64,000 nucleotides of DNA from Thalassospira marina. GTDB taxonomy: Bacteria; Pseudomonadota; Alphaproteobacteria; Rhodospirillales; Thalassospiraceae. Positions 36,035 through 44,608 of this stretch are shown piece by piece; position 1 is the first letter of the stretch; each line of letters begins with the position of its first letter. The notes under the pieces were generated by a model. That model was not told the origin of the DNA and made no database searches. It was given only the letters and a program-made list of their open reading frames with translations. A program made the position numbers and the translations under genes. Where the stretch lies: NCBI RefSeq assembly GCF_002844375.1, contig NZ_CP024199.1, positions 1,438,001 through 1,502,000 of the forward strand. The letters run 5' to 3'.

Positions 36035-37030
36035 TTACTTGTTGCAGGCTGCGGCAGCGTCGATCAGGTCCTGACCGATCTGGTCGGCAAACTGGTTCCA
36101 AACCGGCTTCATTGCAGTCTGCCAGTCCTTGAACTGTGCATCAGACAGTTCAACCAGTTCGGTTTCGCCAGAATCCAGAACTTCTTTGCGCTGTTCAGCG
36201 GTCAGCTCAGCCGACAGGCCATTGCCATATTCGGTGGCTTCCTGCATGGCCTGGGTCAGACCATCGCGGATTTCCGGATCCAGACCTTCCCACCATTTGG
36301 TCGAGGTGACGACCATGTAGTCAAGCAGGCCATGGTTGGATTCGGTGATGTAATCCTGAACTTCGTAGAACTTCTGGGAATAGATGTTCGACCAGGTGTT
36401 TTCCTGACCATCGACAACACCGGTCTGCAGGGCAGAGTAGGTTTCAGCGAAAGCCATTTTCTGGGGAACGGCACCGACAGCTTCAAACTGTGCAGCCAGA
36501 ACGTCCGAGCTTTGAATACGGAATTTAAGGCCTTTGGCATCTGCCGGTTCGCGCAGCGGCTTGTTGGCCGAAAGCTGTTTTAAGCCATTATGCCAGTAAC
36601 CAACACCGGTCAGACCTTTGCTGGACATGGAATCAAACAGGCCTTTGCCGTTGTCGCTGTCCTGGAAGCAGGAAACGGCATCCATGTCTTTGAACAGGAA
36701 CGGAAGGTCGTAAATGCCGAGCTTTTTGGTCCATTTGCCGAATTTGGCAAGTGACGGTGCGCCAAACTGGACGTCGCCACGCAGAATTGCCGGCAGAACC
36801 TTGTCGTCATCGAACAGCTGGGAGTTCGGGTAGATTTCGACTTTAACCTTGTCGCCAAGGATTTCTTCTGCACGCTTTTTGAAGTAATCGGCAGCTTTGC
36901 CCTTCGGGGTGTTCGGAGCAACAACGTGCGCAAATTTGATAACTTCCTGAGCCGAAGCATTATAAGCCATGCCGAGGCCAGCCAGCATTGCAGCGCTTGC
37001 GATCAGAATCTTTTTAGTAACCGGACGCAT
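36035..37030 (-). CDS. dctP: TRAP C4-dicarboxylate-binding protein DctP
   Basis: A 331-residue periplasmic solute receptor. Signal peptide MRPVTKKILIASAAMLAGLG, cleaved after NASA. Mature sequence begins QEVIKFAHVVAPNTPKG; conserved blocks include KFRIQSSDVLAAQFEAVGAVPQ with the carboxylate-binding Arg, and GVVDGQENTWSNIYSQKFYE. ATG 37030 gives a proper signal peptide and has AGGGAGA upstream; the longer frame does not. First gene of dctPQM, preceded by a sigma-54 promoter. Malate, succinate or fumarate are likely ligands. Confidence 0.95.
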   Translation of the reverse strand: MRPVTKKILIASAAMLAGLGMAYNASAQEVIKFAHVVAPNTPKGKAADYFKKRAEEILGDKVKVEIYPNSQLFDDDKVLPAILRGDVQFGAPSLAKFGKWTKKLGIYDLPFLFKDMDAVSCFQDSDNGKGLFDSMSSKGLTGVGYWHNGLKQLSANKPLREPADAKGLKFRIQSSDVLAAQFEAVGAVPQKMAFAETYSALQTGVVDGQENTWSNIYSQKFYEVQDYITESNHGLLDYMVVTSTKWWEGLDPEIRDGLTQAMQEATEYGNGLSAELTAEQRKEVLDSGETELVELSDAQFKDWQTAMKPVWNQFADQIGQDLIDAAAACNK

Positions 37031-37124
37031 ATATGTTCTCCCTAAAAGCTTAATGCGTTTTCCCAATAGTGCGCCATTGAATCGGCGTCATTCTATCCCG
37101 CCGTGACAGGCGCTGCCCTGAATA

Positions 37125-37140
37125 AGCAACTTCCGGGCCA
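37125..37140 (-). promoter_or_regulatory. Sigma-54 (RpoN) promoter of dctPQM
   Basis: On the minus strand TGGCCCGGAAGTTGCT matches the -24/-12 consensus TGGCACG-N4-TTGCW with one mismatch and correct spacing. The start of transcription would fall near 37114, leaving a leader of about 85 bases before dctP. It agrees with DctD being a sigma-54 activator encoded next door. Confidence 0.75.
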
Positions 37141-37260
37141 GTTTGCTGTTTGCGCTATAACCATAAAGCATATCAGCTATTTGGCTGGATTTTGGCTCAT
37201 GGTGCAATGCAGCGTAAGTTGTTATTTTTGTTATGATTCCCGCACACGGAAAAATCACAA

Positions 37261-37278
37261 TGTGCGGATTTTCGCACA
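37261..37278. promoter_or_regulatory. Likely DctD upstream activating site
   Basis: TGTGCGGATTTTCGCACA is a perfect 6-bp inverted repeat with a 6-nt spacer, about 155 bp upstream of the predicted dctP start of transcription, the normal distance for an enhancer. A looser related sequence begins at 37315. Confidence 0.55.
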
Positions 37279-37568
37279 GATTTTTTTGGTGTTTGGGGAC
37301 GTCTCACAACAGCATGTGGGAATTTTTTGCGAAATACCATGAAAAAACTTTGAAAATATTCGCGTCATGGTTTCGGTTATGCAGGTTGCTGATCGTTTGG
37401 GGTGGTGTTGATCCTGCATTGATCCTGGGTGCGCGGGAAACCGGCACAAAAGCGTGCTGTGTGCCGCGATGGGCCATGCTGGATGCAGGCTTTGGCGGCA
37501 TATATGTGCCGAAAGCCGCATAGTGATTGATGGCTGGTGCAGGAGGCGACAGGGGAATGGCGCAGCCC

Positions 37569-37594
37569 CTTTGATCAGTCGCTTTGATCAGTCG
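37569..37594. repeat. 13-bp perfect tandem duplication at dctD stop
   Basis: CTTTGATCAGTCG occurs twice head to tail, at 37569-37581 and 37582-37594, and spans the dctD stop codon. Each unit carries the complement of a TGA, so the frame ends in the first unit read. Confidence 0.9.
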
Positions 37595-38946
37595 TTTTCG
37601 ACCCGGTTGCGGAAATCGGCTGGGGAGATGTCGTATTTCGCCAGTTTGTCGTAGAAGGTTTTGCGCGGAACACCCAGCGTTGCCACGGTTGCCGTGACAT
37701 TGCCGCCATGCTTGCGCAATGCTTCGCAGATCAGGTTTTTTTCAAATGCTTCGACCTGGCGGGGCAGCGGCAGGGTTGCATCGGCGCTGCCGGCATTATC
37801 GTGGGTCAGGCTATCAAGGCCCAATACCCGGCGTTCGGCAGCGTTGCGCAGTTCGCGCACATTTCCTGGCCAGTCATAGCTTGAAAACCGTGCCAGTTCT
37901 TCGGCACTTAGGGGTTCAAAGCTGCGGCCAAAGCGGTCTTCGGCCTGTTTGAGGAAATGCTGGAACAATAGCGGGATGTCGTCTTTGCGATCACGCAGGG
38001 GCGGGATATGGAGTTGGACGACATTGAGGCGGTAATAAAGGTCTTCGCGAAATTCACCACGAGAGGCGGCTTCGCGCAGGTCAACCTTGGTGGCGGCAAC
38101 CACGCGCAGATCAATGGGCTGCACGGTGTTGGAGCCAAGGCGTTCCAGTGCGCGTTCCTGCAAAACGCGCAAAAGCTTGATTTGCAGGGAAAGCGGCATG
38201 CTTTCGATTTCATCAAGAAAGACGGTGCCCTTATTGGCAAATTCAAACTTGCCGATGCGTTTGCGTTCCGCGCCGGTAAAGGCACCGGCTTCGTGGCCGA
38301 AAAGTTCGGATTCAATAAGGTTTTCGGGCACGGCGCCGCAATTGATGGCGACAAACGGCCCGGTTCGCCCGGACATGTCATGCAGGGTGCGGGCGACAAC
38401 TTCTTTGCCTGCGCCGGTTTCACCATTGATCAGGACATGGGCATTGGTGTTGGCGATATTGCCAATCAGGCTGCGCAGGCGTTCCATGGCCGGGGTGCGG
38501 CCAATCAGCCCGTTGCTGGATGGCAAATGACGGGCCAGTTCGGCCTTTAGGGCGCGGTTTTCGCTTTGCAGGCGGCGGTGCGCACAGGCGCGGCGCACGA
38601 TATCGACGAAATAATCGGGTGCGAACGGTTTTTCGATGAAATCAAACGCGCCACTGCGCATGGCCTTAACCGCAGTTGCCACATCCCCATGCCCGGTGAC
38701 CAGAATAACCGGCATTTCCGCATCAATGGCAACGGTTTGTTCCAGCAGTTCCATGCCGGTCATTTTCGGCATGCGAATATCGGTCACCAGAATGCCCGGC
38801 CAGCCCTTGGCGATACGTTCGAGCGCCTGTTCAGGCTTTTCAAAGCATTCAACAGGGATATCTGCCAGTTCGAGAGTTTGTTGTGCGGCTTCCCGCACAT
38901 CGGCATCGTCGTCGACAAACAGCACATGTTCGCAAGGGTGAGTCAC
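37588..38946 (-). CDS. dctD: C4-dicarboxylate response regulator DctD (sigma-54 activator)
   Basis: A 452-residue NtrC-class regulator. Receiver domain 1-120 with the phospho-acceptor Asp at about 56 (VTDIRMPKMTG), AAA+ domain about 145-380 with Walker A GETGAGKE, the sigma-54 contact loop GAFTGA at about 221-226 and Walker B GTVFLDEIE, and a C-terminal Fis-type HTH (GNVTATVATLGVPRKTFYDK). It activates dctPQM transcription when phosphorylated by DctB. Its ATG overlaps the dctB stop by four bases. Confidence 0.95.
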   Translation of the reverse strand: MTHPCEHVLFVDDDADVREAAQQTLELADIPVECFEKPEQALERIAKGWPGILVTDIRMPKMTGMELLEQTVAIDAEMPVILVTGHGDVATAVKAMRSGAFDFIEKPFAPDYFVDIVRRACAHRRLQSENRALKAELARHLPSSNGLIGRTPAMERLRSLIGNIANTNAHVLINGETGAGKEVVARTLHDMSGRTGPFVAINCGAVPENLIESELFGHEAGAFTGAERKRIGKFEFANKGTVFLDEIESMPLSLQIKLLRVLQERALERLGSNTVQPIDLRVVAATKVDLREAASRGEFREDLYYRLNVVQLHIPPLRDRKDDIPLLFQHFLKQAEDRFGRSFEPLSAEELARFSSYDWPGNVRELRNAAERRVLGLDSLTHDNAGSADATLPLPRQVEAFEKNLICEALRKHGGNVTATVATLGVPRKTFYDKLAKYDISPADFRNRVEND

Positions 38947-41189
38947 TGCTTATCCTTTGGTCGCGGCACGGAAGGCGAAAGGGTGGTTGTGGCATTGCCT
39001 GTGATTTGCGTTTCATTTACCGGCCCGCCGGATGCAGGGGCATCAAGGGTATCGGTAGTGTGAAAGGCAAGATCACGGACCGGTGTTTTAGCACCGGCTT
39101 TCGCCTTCGTCGAGCCATTGCGCCCGGAATGCGCCGAACCGGATATATTGGCCGGGCGCAATTCGACGATGAAACAGGCCCCGCCATCGGGACCTGGCAG
39201 GTTTTCGGCACGGATGGTGCCGCCAAAACTGCGTAAAATGCCATAACAGATTGAAAGCCCAAGGCCCAGCCCGTCGCCAAAGGGTTTGGTGGTGAAAAAC
39301 GGGTCAAAAAGCTGGCGCATGGTTTGGTCGGAAATACCAGAGCCGTTATCGCGCACGGTGACAAGGATACGGTCGCTTGCGCGGGTTATTTCCAGATCGA
39401 TGCAGGCATCATCCTGGTCGCGGCTGGCATCGGCGGCGTTGGTGAGCAGATTGACAAATACCTGTTCAAGCTGGGTTTCTTCGGCGATGACATGAACCGC
39501 GCCATCGGGGCGAGGGAAATTGATAACCGCGTTGCCAATGCGCCCGGTTTCACGCACCAGATCGATTGCCTTTTGAATGGCATGGGCGACATCAACCGGG
39601 CCGCTGTCATATTCGGGGCGGCGGGCAAAGGTTTTAAGGTGGTTGGTGATGCGGCCCATGCGTTCGGTCAGCTCGGAAATGCGGGTCAGGTTGCGTTCGA
39701 CCGGTTCGGTCTGGCCGCGTGAAAAAAACTGGCGGGCATTATCGGCATAGCTGCGAATGGCGGTCAGGGGCTGGTTGATTTCATGGGCGATCCCGGCGGA
39801 CATCTGGCCCAGTGCGGCCAGTTTGCCCGCCTGGACCAATTCGGCCTGGGCGGTGCGCAGGGCATCTTCGGTGCGCTGGCGTTCGGTGATTTCTTCGGCC
39901 AAACGCAGGTTGGTATCCATCAGGTCGGAGGTGCGCAGTTTTACCTGATGTTCGAGTTCGCGTTGCGACCAGTCGCGAATTTCAAGCTGTTCGAGCATGG
40001 CGCGGCGGCGTTGCAGCAGGGTGAAAATCGTTCCCATGATAATGATATGGATCGCCCCGGCAATGAAGGCAGCCGCCAGAATGGACTGATCGAGAACGGT
40101 TTTGTCCGTCAGCAGGAAAATACGCCAGCCCTGACGGGGCAGGGTGCTGCCGATGGTCAGGTAACGGGTGATGGCCGGTGATGTGGGCTCAATGCTGTGT
40201 TGGGTTTCCGGTGCGGGGGCGGGGAAACCGGCGACCGAATGGCTGATATTTTCGTTGCTGTGCGCCGGGGCGGTGTTGGCTGTGCCATTGCCATTTCCGG
40301 TGCCAGCATTATCGGCAGGGCGGTCGTCATCGGGTGTGGTGTCGTGTTCGGTTGGGGTTTCGGTGGCGATGGAAGCCAGTTCAACCGTGGACATAACGCC
40401 ATCACGGGGCCAGTCGCCCTTGGTAACGGGCATTGCCGTTAGGGGATATTCGCCATATTTGCGCGATTTTAAAACAGCGCTGCGCTGGCCATCGGGCAGG
40501 CCGCGCAAATCGCGGAAACGCCATTCCGGGTGCGAAGAAATAATGACGATGCCGTTTTCGTCTTCGACCAGAACACTTTCGCCCCCGCGTGCCCAGCGTT
40601 TGACGAGGGTTTCAAGGTGGGTTTTAACCACCATCACCCCGGCAATATCGCGCCCGTTGGTCAGCACCGGATGGGAAATATAATAGCCTGGCACGTTTGA
40701 TGTGATGCCAAAGGCAAAATAATGCCCGGTATTGCCGCCCATGGCCTGTTTGAAATAGGGGCGGAAACTGAAATTGCGACCGACAAAGGAGGCGTTGCTG
40801 TTCCAGTTGCTAGCGGCAATCGTGTCGCCGGTATTATCCATAAAATAGATGTCGGAGGCGCCACTATCGGCAGCGAGTTTTTCCAGATAGCGGTTTACTT
40901 CGTTGGTGTCAGCCGCGGTTGGGTTATGCATACCCGCAAGGGTTAGAATGCGCCGGTCCGATGCCAGGGTAATGGGCAGATATTCGTGTTCCTTGATCGC
41001 CCCTTGCAGGTTGGAACGGTAAAGTTCCAGTTTGTTGCGGCCTTCTTCTTCGAGGGTGACCATGCGGGTTTCCCGCCAGCCCTGCATGCTGATAAAGACC
41101 GTGACCGGCAACAGCAAAATCATGCCCACCAGCACAAGGCGCGCACTGCGGCGTACGGATTGTGATGTTTTCAGCATGTTGCCAGACAT
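38943..41189 (-). CDS. dctB: C4-dicarboxylate sensor histidine kinase DctB
   Basis: A membrane histidine kinase of about 748 residues. N-terminal helix (VLVGMILLLPVTVFISMQGW), periplasmic dCache/PDC sensor with ASDIYFMDNTGDTIAASNW, a second helix near residue 375, HisKA with the phospho-acceptor His in SAGIAHEINQPLTAIRSY and a HATPase_c domain with DNGSGIS and GLGLSICYGIL. Odd: between the sensor and the second helix there is a 65-residue Pro/Thr/Asn/Asp-rich stretch (about 275-340) not typical of DctB. Start is uncertain: ATG 41189 chosen, TTG 41210 or ATG 41177 possible. Confidence 0.92.
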   Translation of the reverse strand: MSGNMLKTSQSVRRSARLVLVGMILLLPVTVFISMQGWRETRMVTLEEEGRNKLELYRSNLQGAIKEHEYLPITLASDRRILTLAGMHNPTAADTNEVNRYLEKLAADSGASDIYFMDNTGDTIAASNWNSNASFVGRNFSFRPYFKQAMGGNTGHYFAFGITSNVPGYYISHPVLTNGRDIAGVMVVKTHLETLVKRWARGGESVLVEDENGIVIISSHPEWRFRDLRGLPDGQRSAVLKSRKYGEYPLTAMPVTKGDWPRDGVMSTVELASIATETPTEHDTTPDDDRPADNAGTGNGNGTANTAPAHSNENISHSVAGFPAPAPETQHSIEPTSPAITRYLTIGSTLPRQGWRIFLLTDKTVLDQSILAAAFIAGAIHIIIMGTIFTLLQRRRAMLEQLEIRDWSQRELEHQVKLRTSDLMDTNLRLAEEITERQRTEDALRTAQAELVQAGKLAALGQMSAGIAHEINQPLTAIRSYADNARQFFSRGQTEPVERNLTRISELTERMGRITNHLKTFARRPEYDSGPVDVAHAIQKAIDLVRETGRIGNAVINFPRPDGAVHVIAEETQLEQVFVNLLTNAADASRDQDDACIDLEITRASDRILVTVRDNGSGISDQTMRQLFDPFFTTKPFGDGLGLGLSICYGILRSFGGTIRAENLPGPDGGACFIVELRPANISGSAHSGRNGSTKAKAGAKTPVRDLAFHTTDTLDAPASGGPVNETQITGNATTTLSPSVPRPKDKQ

Positions 41190-41408
41190 TTCCCGGTTTG
41201 GTGAACACAACAGTTGCGATAGCAGTTGTTGCCAACTGGTTCCTGTATACGCCGCAATGGCGGTGATGGCGATATTTTCATCCCGCCGGTGTGCCGATGA
41301 CGAATGATTGACGGAAAGAAGATTTTACAGGGCTGGTAATTGTATGCGCCTGTTTTATAACAGGGGAAGCGGCCCTGTTCTGGCGGCCTGGCAAGCATGC
41401 GGGAAAGA

Positions 41409-42443
41409 ATGACGGATAACGCAATGACTGAAACCGGAAAAAGCCGGATCTGGGTGCTGGCCGATGACCGGGCAGGGAATGTGAACCAGGCGATTGGCGT
41501 TGCCGAGGCCATGGCCTGCCCGTTTGAACGCATTGATATTGCCTATGGCGTTGCCGCCCGCCTGCCCAATTTTGTGCGCCAGGCATCGCTTTTGGGGGTA
41601 AGCCCGCGTTCACGCGAAAAGCTGTGTGCGCCCTGGCCGGACCTGGTGATTGCTGCTGGCCGACGGACGGCACCGGTGGCGCGCTGGATTAAAAAGCAAA
41701 GCGGCGGCAAAACCCGCATTTGCCAGATCATGCGGCCCGATGGCGGCGAACGCGAATTTGACCTGATCGCCGTTCCCGCCCATGACGGTGTTAACCCGGC
41801 GCAAAATGTTTTGACCATTCCCGGTGCGCCGCACCGCATTAGCGAGACGCGGCTGGTGCTGGAAGGCAAGGCATGGCGCAGCCGGTTTGAGGGCATGCCC
41901 CAGCCACGCATCGCCCTGATCATTGGGGGCAGTTCGAAAAAAACGCAATTTAGTGCCGCGATGGCGCGTGAAGTGACCGAAATTGCCATTGGCGCGGCCC
42001 GGCAAATGCAGGGATCGCTTCTGGTGACGACCAGCCGCCGCACCGGGCAGGAAAATGAAAGCCTGATTGCCGACCTTTTGGAACAGGCCGATGTGCCGTT
42101 TCATTTGCATGGCTGGAACAGCGCGGATGAAAACCCGTATTTTGGCTATTTGGCGCTGGCCGATATTTTGATTGTGACCGGAGATTCCGTTTCCATGTGC
42201 AGCGAAGCCTGTGCCGCGCATGGCGGGGTTTATATTTATGCCCCGCAGGGTATTGCCGCCCCGCGCCACCGCCGTTTGCATGAAACCCTGTTTAACCGTG
42301 GATATGCGCGCCTTCTGGCATCCAACGAAGTGGCGGGAACGGCACATTTGCCGGTGAAGCTGGAAAATTTCAGCCATCCGTCGCTGCAACCGGCACGGAC
42401 GGTGGCCCAACGGTGCCTGGAGCTGATTGGTGAGGCGGGATAG
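41409..42443 (+). CDS. ELM1/DUF1022-family protein
   Basis: A 344-residue member of the mitochondrial fission ELM1 family, common in Alphaproteobacteria and related in fold to GT-B glycosyltransferases. Features: WVLADDRAGNVNQAIGVAEA at the start, APWPDLVIAAGRRTAPVARW, IALIIGGSSKKTQFS near 180 and ILIVTGDSVSMCSEACAAHG near 270, which resembles a nucleotide-sugar site. Substrate unknown. Start may be 41397, 41409 or 41424. Divergent from dctB with 220 bp between. Confidence 0.85.
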   Translation: MTDNAMTETGKSRIWVLADDRAGNVNQAIGVAEAMACPFERIDIAYGVAARLPNFVRQASLLGVSPRSREKLCAPWPDLVIAAGRRTAPVARWIKKQSGGKTRICQIMRPDGGEREFDLIAVPAHDGVNPAQNVLTIPGAPHRISETRLVLEGKAWRSRFEGMPQPRIALIIGGSSKKTQFSAAMAREVTEIAIGAARQMQGSLLVTTSRRTGQENESLIADLLEQADVPFHLHGWNSADENPYFGYLALADILIVTGDSVSMCSEACAAHGGVYIYAPQGIAAPRHRRLHETLFNRGYARLLASNEVAGTAHLPVKLENFSHPSLQPARTVAQRCLELIGEAG

Positions 42444-42594
42444 GCCCGGTTTCCCGTAATTCAGGTAATAAATGACTGACAGCTTGGAATTAAATTCGCA
42501 GGCTTTGCGGTTGCATCATTTTTGATCCGGCATAGGTTCCTGACTGAAAAGACGCGGATTAAAAGCCGCGAAAATATCAGCAAGGAGACGATCA

Positions 42595-43422
42595 ATGCAT
42601 AGTGTTAAAGCCAATGGCGCGGAGATCCCCGCACTGGGTTTTGGAACCTTTCGGATGCCGGGCGAAGATGTATTGCGCATTGTGCCGCATGCACTTGATA
42701 TCGGGTTTCGTCATATCGATACCGCGCAGATTTATGGCAATGAAGCCGAGGTTGGCAGCGCGATTGCCCAGTCATCCGTGGCGCGTGATGATATCTTTCT
42801 GACCACCAAGGTCTGGGTCGATAAATTCCGCCATGATGATTTTATCGCATCAGTTGATGAAAGCCTGAAAAAGCTGAAAACCGATTATGTCGACCTGCTT
42901 TTGCTGCACTGGCCGAAACTTGAAGTGCCCCTGGCCGAGCAGATTGGCGCCCTTAATGAAGTGCACAAGGCAGGCAAGGTGCGCCATATCGGTATCAGTA
43001 ACTATAACACCGCCCTGATGGACGAAGCCGTAAGCCTGAGCGACGCGCCGATTGTTACCAACCAGATCGAAATTCACCCCTATATTGACCAGTCAAAGGT
43101 GATTGAGGCAGCCCGGAAAACCGGCATGTCGATTACCGCCTATTATGCGATGGCAGATGGCAAGGTGTTTGACGATGCCGTGTTACAAGACCTTGGCAGC
43201 AAATATGGCAAGTCGGTTGCGCAGATTGTGCTGCGCTGGATTGTGCAGCAGGATGGCCTGATTGCGCTTTCCAAAACCGTGGGCGAAAAACGCGCGCTGG
43301 AGAATTTCGATATCTTTGATTTTGAAATCTCGGCCGATGATATGAAGGCGATTGCCGCACTGGCGCAAAAGGATGGCCGGATTGTCAGCCCGGATGGATT
43401 GGCGCCGGTTTGGGATAATTAA
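42595..43422 (+). CDS. Aldo/keto reductase (2,5-diketo-D-gluconate reductase type)
   Basis: A 275-residue AKR3/AKR5-like NADPH reductase. Catalytic tetrad visible: Asp and Tyr in GFRHIDTAQIYGNE, Lys in TTKVWVDKF, His in LLLHWPKLEVP. The cofactor site follows NQIEIHPY and includes IALSKTVGEKRALEN. AAGGAG precedes the ATG. It is a single gene ended by a hairpin terminator. Physiological substrate unknown, probably a reactive aldehyde or keto sugar. Confidence 0.93.
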   Translation: MHSVKANGAEIPALGFGTFRMPGEDVLRIVPHALDIGFRHIDTAQIYGNEAEVGSAIAQSSVARDDIFLTTKVWVDKFRHDDFIASVDESLKKLKTDYVDLLLLHWPKLEVPLAEQIGALNEVHKAGKVRHIGISNYNTALMDEAVSLSDAPIVTNQIEIHPYIDQSKVIEAARKTGMSITAYYAMADGKVFDDAVLQDLGSKYGKSVAQIVLRWIVQQDGLIALSKTVGEKRALENFDIFDFEISADDMKAIAALAQKDGRIVSPDGLAPVWDN

Positions 43423-43481
43423 GGCATAACTGGCTTGTTGAGGTATCTGCCCCAGTATTGATGAGGGGGAGTGGATATTGC

Positions 43482-43539
43482 AAAAGCGCTGATTGCTGCT
43501 TTGTCCGTTATCGGATGAAGGCCGCGATCAGCGCTTTTT
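43482..43539 (+). terminator. Intrinsic terminator of the reductase gene
   Basis: AAAAGCGCTGAT and ATCAGCGCTTTTT pair as a 12-bp stem around a 33-nt loop, ending in five T residues, 60 bp after the stop. It may also serve the convergent LysR gene. Confidence 0.75.
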
Positions 43540-43559
43540 GTTTGGGATGCATGAATGCC

Positions 43560-44444
43560 TTATGGCTGCGCAATATTCCCGGATTTTACCAGAATATCGC
43601 GAAATTCACGAAAGGCGGGGGTGTCATAACCCCGGCGGCAGGCAAGGTGGGTGTCCACATTCATCAGCGGGTGAATTTTAACATCGCTGGCATCGCCCAT
43701 AAGGTTCAGGACACTGCGGGGCATGATGCTGATGCTGGCCCCGGCAGCACTGCAGGCATACATGGCATGGTAGGAGCCGACTTCCTGAATGTTCAAGGGT
43801 GCCTTGCGTTCCCCGAAACGGGTTAACCATTCCTCGGCCAGCATGCGATAGGTGCAGCCCGGCGCAAAGGCCGCCAGGGCGTTGATTTCAATGTCGTCGG
43901 CGTGGGTGATGTCGGGGTGGGTTTTGGGCAGAAGCAACACCAGTTCTTCGCGAAAGACGGGGGTTTTATCAATTTCGCGTTCGCCCAGCCACCATTCGCC
44001 CGATGGCACCGCGATCAGGGCTGCATCAATGCGGTGATCTTCCAGGGCAGAAACAAGCTGGCGGGTGGGCGATGTGCTTAGTTCCAGTTTGACCTGCGGC
44101 CAGGCCGTGCAAAAGGCGGCAAGCAGTGCGGGCAGGCGGCTGGCAACCGTGCTTTCCATCGAACCAATGCGCAAAATGCCCGTCGGGCTGGCGGGATTAA
44201 CCCGTTGCTGTGCTTCCTGTGCAAGGTTGAGGATACGTTCGGCATATTCAAGGAAGGTTTGTCCTTCAGGTGTCAGGGACATGCGCTTTTTATCGCGCAA
44301 AAACAGGGTTGCGCCAATTTCCGCCTCAAGCTGCTGGATGCGGGTGGTGACATTGGAGGGCACACGCCCGAGCAATTCTGCCGCGCGGGTAATGCCCTGT
44401 TCCTGCGCAACCGTGCGGAAAACCGAAAGTGTTGCGATATCCAT
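43560..44444 (-). CDS. LysR-family regulator
   Basis: A 294-residue LysR protein. HTH at about residues 1-60 (FRTVAQEQGITRAAELLGRV, SNVTTRIQQLEAEIGATLFL); effector domain 90-290 with GSMESTVASRLPALLAAF. It is divergent from a nitronate monooxygenase gene, with a palindrome in the 164-bp gap, so it probably controls that gene and itself. Confidence 0.9.
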   Translation of the reverse strand: MDIATLSVFRTVAQEQGITRAAELLGRVPSNVTTRIQQLEAEIGATLFLRDKKRMSLTPEGQTFLEYAERILNLAQEAQQRVNPASPTGILRIGSMESTVASRLPALLAAFCTAWPQVKLELSTSPTRQLVSALEDHRIDAALIAVPSGEWWLGEREIDKTPVFREELVLLLPKTHPDITHADDIEINALAAFAPGCTYRMLAEEWLTRFGERKAPLNIQEVGSYHAMYACSAAGASISIMPRSVLNLMGDASDVKIHPLMNVDTHLACRRGYDTPAFREFRDILVKSGNIAQP

Positions 44445-44481
44445 TCTGACTTCTCCATTGCAGATTTGATGTATTTCATAT

Positions 44482-44498
44482 ATTCCTTTTTGAGGAAT
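44482..44498. promoter_or_regulatory. LysR-type operator
   Basis: ATTCCT-TTTTG-AGGAAT, a 6-bp perfect inverted repeat containing a T-N11-A core, 38 bases before the lysR start and about 110 before the nitronate monooxygenase start. Confidence 0.5.
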
Positions 44499-44608
44499 GT
44501 AAATTAGGTTTGGTTCTTTTTTTAAGAATTAAACGTTGGCGATGGGGTGATATATGGCGGAAACATTGGCTGTAATGCTCCCCCAGCCCGCGCAAAGCAG
44601 GAGGATGG

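Larger units (their letters stand above)
37031..37587. other. dctP-dctD intergenic control region
   Basis: 557 bp between dctP and dctD, both on the minus strand. It holds the dctP leader, the sigma-54 promoter at 37125, a perfect palindrome at 37261 with a weaker relative at 37315, and the 3' flank of dctD. No gene is seen. Confidence 0.7.

Noticed and set aside
41210..41210. TTG as dctB start
   Set aside because: No clear ribosome-binding site; ATG 41189 keeps the full membrane helix and is at least as plausible.
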